From positions 1-7,610 of the forward strand of contig JASLFY010000348.1 in assembly GCA_030150425.1 (NCBI GenBank): 7,610 nt of DNA, read 5' to 3'. Numbering within the stretch: position 1 is the first letter of the stretch; every line of letters starts with the position of its first letter. Source of the DNA: Yimella sp. Its GTDB lineage: Bacteria > Actinomycetota > Actinomycetes > Actinomycetales > Dermatophilaceae. The notes beneath the pieces are model-generated. The model saw only the letters and a list, made by a program, of their open reading frames with translations, did not search any database and was not told the DNA's origin. This document shows, in pieces, positions 5,751-7,610 of the stretch. Made by a program: the position numbers and the translations under genes.

Positions 5751-5818
5751 CGAGGTGACTGCTCGGCGGTGAGGTGACTGCTCATAAGCAGTCACCTCAC
5801 CGAAACTCAATCACCTCG
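5751..5818. repeat. 68-bp two-tier palindrome overlapping the end of ispF
   Basis: The inner part is a perfect 16-bp inverted repeat (5767-5782 with 5787-5802) around a CATA loop. An outer 8-bp arm (5751-5758 with 5811-5818) is centred on the same point (5784.5), with an 8-base internal loop on each side. GAGGTGA occurs four times: direct at 5752 and 5771, inverted at 5792-5798 and 5811-5817, each neighbouring pair 19 bases apart. The right outer arm covers the last codons of ispF, whose stop is at 5807-5809. As RNA it would fold into a strong hairpin right at the ispF stop, so a terminator or attenuator for carD-ispD-ispF is the simplest reading. There is no U-run. An operator for the downstream mscR promoter is the alternative. 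Confidence 0.75.
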
Positions 5819-6307
5819 CGGATCGGGGTCTCGCACGACCAACGCGGTCGCGAACGCGCCGACACCCTCGCCGCGCCCCAGGAAACCGAGGTGGTCGGTC
5901 GTCGTGGCCGACACGGAGACCGGCGCTCCACCGAGGGCGGTGGACATCGCCTGCTGCGCCTCCGCCCGGCGCGGTCCGACCTTGGGCCGGTTGCCGACGA
6001 TCTGCACGGCGACGTTGCCGATCCGGAAACCGGCCTCGGTCAGAGTCGCGAGGACGTCGGCCAGCATCGCGGCGCCGGTCGCGCCCTTCATCTCGGGCCG
6101 GTCGACACCGAACTGGGTGCCGAGGTCGCCGAGGCCGGCGGCGGACAGCAGCGCGTCGCACACCGCGTGGGCCGCGACGTCGCCGTCGGAGTGGCCCTCG
6201 ATGCCCCGCTCCCCCGGCCAGGAAAGGCAGGCGAGGAACAGCGGCCGGTCGTCGGTGGCGTACGCGTGGACGTCGACACCGATCCCGGTGCGTGGCAGGG
6301 CGGTCAT
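5807..6307 (-). CDS. ispF: 2-C-methyl-D-erythritol 2,4-cyclodiphosphate synthase
   Basis: A 166-residue enzyme of the MEP isoprenoid pathway that converts CDP-methylerythritol 2-phosphate to MEcPP plus CMP; the family works as a cytosolic homotrimer. Metal ligands are D12 and H14 in GIGVDVHAY and H47 in GHSDGDVAAHAVCDALLSA (from G38). The DLGTQFG loop sits at 61-67, IVGNRPKVGPRR at about 103-114, and the CDP-binding SATTTDHLGFLGRGEGVGA segment near the C-terminus. The length is normal. Its ATG overlaps the ispD stop as ATGA (6304-6307), with GAGGAG nine bases upstream inside ispD, so the two are translationally coupled. The stop codon lies inside the outer arm and internal loop of the 5751-5818 palindrome. 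Confidence 0.97.
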   Translation of the reverse strand: MTALPRTGIGVDVHAYATDDRPLFLACLSWPGERGIEGHSDGDVAAHAVCDALLSAAGLGDLGTQFGVDRPEMKGATGAAMLADVLATLTEAGFRIGNVAVQIVGNRPKVGPRRAEAQQAMSTALGGAPVSVSATTTDHLGFLGRGEGVGAFATALVVRDPDPRGD

Positions 6308-7482
6308 CCGCGTGTTCTCCTCAAGACGGCACAGATCCGGTCGACCGACTCCTCGACCGCCAGCTGCGCGGTGTCGATCCGCAGCTCCGGTTCGTGGTCG
6401 GCGTAGCCATGGTCCATCACCTGCGGCCAGGTGGGCGGCACGAGCCCGGAGATGTCGGCCACTCGCTCCGTGACCCGTCGTTCGTGCTCGCCCTCGTCGG
6501 AGCAGACCACCTCGACCTCGAGCACCCGTGCACCCGACGCGGCCGCCACCTGGCGCCAGGCCGAGCGGGTGATCTCCAACGGGTTCACCGAGTCGGCGAC
6601 GACGCTCAGCCCGCAGGCCAACTGGTCGGCGGCCACGGAGTAGCCCACCGCATAGCCACCGACCGACGGGCGCTCGATCTCACCGGAGTCGCGCATCGCC
6701 TGCTCGATGGTGTCGACGCGGACGTACGCCGCCCGCAGCCGGGTCGCGAGCGCCCGCGCGACGGTCGACTTCCCGACGCCGGGCAGCCCGGCGAGCACCA
6801 CCAGCTCCGGGGTCGCGGGCGGCACCCGCAGCCGGTGGAGGTCCTCGGGGGTCGTGACCTTGTGGGCCGCGGGGTCGCCGGCCACGACGCGTACGACACC
6901 TCCGGCGCGCTCGACCAACGCGGCGTCGTCAGTGGCCTGCTCGCCGCCGGCGTGGGCGCGTTCCAGCGCGACCCGCGTGAAGCCCTGCGGCGTCTGCACC
7001 GCGCGCAGCCGCGAACGATCGGGAGTGCCGACGACGCGGTCGTCGGCGTCGACCTGCTTCACCGTGTCGACCACGGGGAGCCCGGGCACCACCGCGTCGG
7101 CGCCGTCGAGAACGGCGTCGACCACCGAGTCGAAGAGTGCGGCGGGCGCGAAGGCGCGCGCCGCGTCGTGGACCAGCACCACGTCGACCGACGGGTCGAG
7201 CGCGGCGAGACCGGCGGCCACCGAGTCGGTGCGTTCGGCACCGCCGTCGACCAGCCGTACGCCGGGCAGCAGCCGCGCGAACTCGTCGCGGTGGGTGGGT
7301 GGCACGACCACGACGACGTCGTGGGGGCGGCGCATCCCGGCGATCGCGCGGGCCGCGTGGACCACCAGCGGCTCACCGTCGACCGCGACCAGCGCCTTCG
7401 GGATGCCGGCGCCCAGCCGGGTGCCGAGGCCGGCAGCGACGACGACGACGCCCACGACCTGGTGATCGTGGGCGTCGTTCAT
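6304..7482 (-). CDS. ispD: IspD cytidylyltransferase fused to a C-terminal P-loop kinase domain
   Basis: A 392-residue fusion. Residues 1 to about 220 are MEP cytidylyltransferase, which makes CDP-methylerythritol: AAGLGTRLGAGIPKA at 16-30 (R22, K29 align with E. coli R20, K27), HDAAR at 105-109, QTPQGF at 163-168, TDDAAL at 184-189 and KVTTPEDL at 208-215. After a linker of only a few residues (RVPPATPE), residues 224-389 form an AAA_33-like small-molecule kinase: Walker A GLPGVGKST at 232-240, RVDTIEQAM at 255-263, a Walker-B-like VVADSVNP at 294-301, and EVEVVCSDEGEHERRV around 322-337. Free-standing homologues of this kinase are common in actinobacteria, with unknown substrates. IspD is normally about 230 residues and ends after the PEDL segment. 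There is no stop or frameshift between the domains. ATG 7482 is preceded by TTG (7485) and no clear Shine-Dalgarno; carD ends 14 bases upstream. The IspD call is firm; the kinase substrate is unknown. Confidence 0.93.
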   Translation of the reverse strand: MNDAHDHQVVGVVVVAAGLGTRLGAGIPKALVAVDGEPLVVHAARAIAGMRRPHDVVVVVPPTHRDEFARLLPGVRLVDGGAERTDSVAAGLAALDPSVDVVLVHDAARAFAPAALFDSVVDAVLDGADAVVPGLPVVDTVKQVDADDRVVGTPDRSRLRAVQTPQGFTRVALERAHAGGEQATDDAALVERAGGVVRVVAGDPAAHKVTTPEDLHRLRVPPATPELVVLAGLPGVGKSTVARALATRLRAAYVRVDTIEQAMRDSGEIERPSVGGYAVGYSVAADQLACGLSVVADSVNPLEITRSAWRQVAAASGARVLEVEVVCSDEGEHERRVTERVADISGLVPPTWPQVMDHGYADHEPELRIDTAQLAVEESVDRICAVLRRTRG

Positions 7483-7496
7483 CAACGATGAGTGCG

Positions 7497-7610
7497 TCAG
7501 GAGGCGAGAACCTCGTCGAGGGTGGCCTCGGCCTTGTCCTCGTTGGTCTGCTCGGCGAGCGCCAGCTCGGAGACGAGGATCTGACGAGCCTTGGCCAGCA
7601 TGCGCTTCTC
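7497..7610 (-). CDS. carD: CarD-family RNA polymerase-binding regulator (C-terminal 37 residues only)
   Basis: The frame enters from the right edge and ends at TGA (7497-7499). The 37 visible residues include EKRMLAKARQILVSELALA and end DEVLAS. This matches the C-terminal helices of CarD, the essential actinobacterial protein that binds the RNA polymerase beta subunit and stabilises the open complex, notably at rRNA promoters. The RNA-polymerase-interacting domain is outside the window. CarD directly upstream of ispD is the standard order in this phylum, which supports the call despite the short fragment. Confidence 0.88.
   Translation of the reverse strand, partial: EKRMLAKARQILVSELALAEQTNEDKAEATLDEVLAS

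Noticed and set aside
6790..6840. A separate start for the kinase domain inside the ispD frame
   Set aside because: There is no stop after the IspD part. The in-frame GTG codons here have no properly spaced Shine-Dalgarno and no leaderless-type promoter, so one fusion protein is the better reading.
6292..7491. Plus-strand open frame of 399 codons opposite the ispD fusion
   Set aside because: It mirrors the minus-strand gene almost end to end, is His/Asp/Gly/Arg-rich, and has no domain or plausible ribosome binding site. It is a codon-bias artefact.

Overview
This is a high-GC, mycothiol-era actinobacterial chromosome segment. Three things point there: the gene order carD-ispD-ispF-...-cysS-rlmB, which matches the Mycobacterium tuberculosis Rv3583c-Rv3579c block as I remember it; an S-(hydroxymethyl)mycothiol dehydrogenase, which only makes sense in a mycothiol producer; and the use of GTG starts with leaderless-type promoters. 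I cannot fix the genus. Some protein wording reminds me of Nocardioidaceae, but Mycobacteriales are not excluded.

Layout. Positions 1-853 hold two head-to-head genes for small DUF2752-type membrane proteins that share the same cysteine spacing; the left one runs off the window. A perfect 17-bp stem (866-903) separates the right one from a convergent gene (916-1353) for a two-helix DUF4190-like membrane protein with a Q/P/Y-rich, repeat-containing N-terminus. From 1472 to the right edge everything is on the minus strand. Read in the direction of transcription (right to left) it is: the end of carD, an ispD fused to a P-loop kinase domain, ispF (ATGA overlap with ispD), a 148-bp gap with a large symmetric palindrome, the mycothiol-dependent formaldehyde dehydrogenase, a metallo-beta-lactamase-fold hydrolase two bases after it, a short gap with a leaderless promoter, then cysS and rlmB three bases apart.

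How the genes fit together. IspD and IspF are two steps of the MEP isoprenoid pathway. The dehydrogenase and the hydrolase look like a formaldehyde/S-nitrosomycothiol detoxification pair placed between ispF and cysS. CysS and RlmB are translation genes (Cys-tRNA charging and rRNA 2'-O-methylation). CarD is the RNA-polymerase-binding regulator that heads this block.

Most unusual points: (1) IspD carries an extra AAA_33-like kinase domain of about 165 residues in one uninterrupted frame, upstream of IspF; (2) a 68-bp palindrome overlaps the ispF stop codon and contains four symmetrically placed GAGGTGA elements; (3) a mycothiol-detoxification pair with its own apparent promoter sits inside the housekeeping block; (4) two promoters have identical TAnnnT-N6-GTG leaderless geometry. 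No RNA genes, CRISPR arrays, insertion sequences or phage genes are visible. No gene-free stretch exceeds 150 bases.
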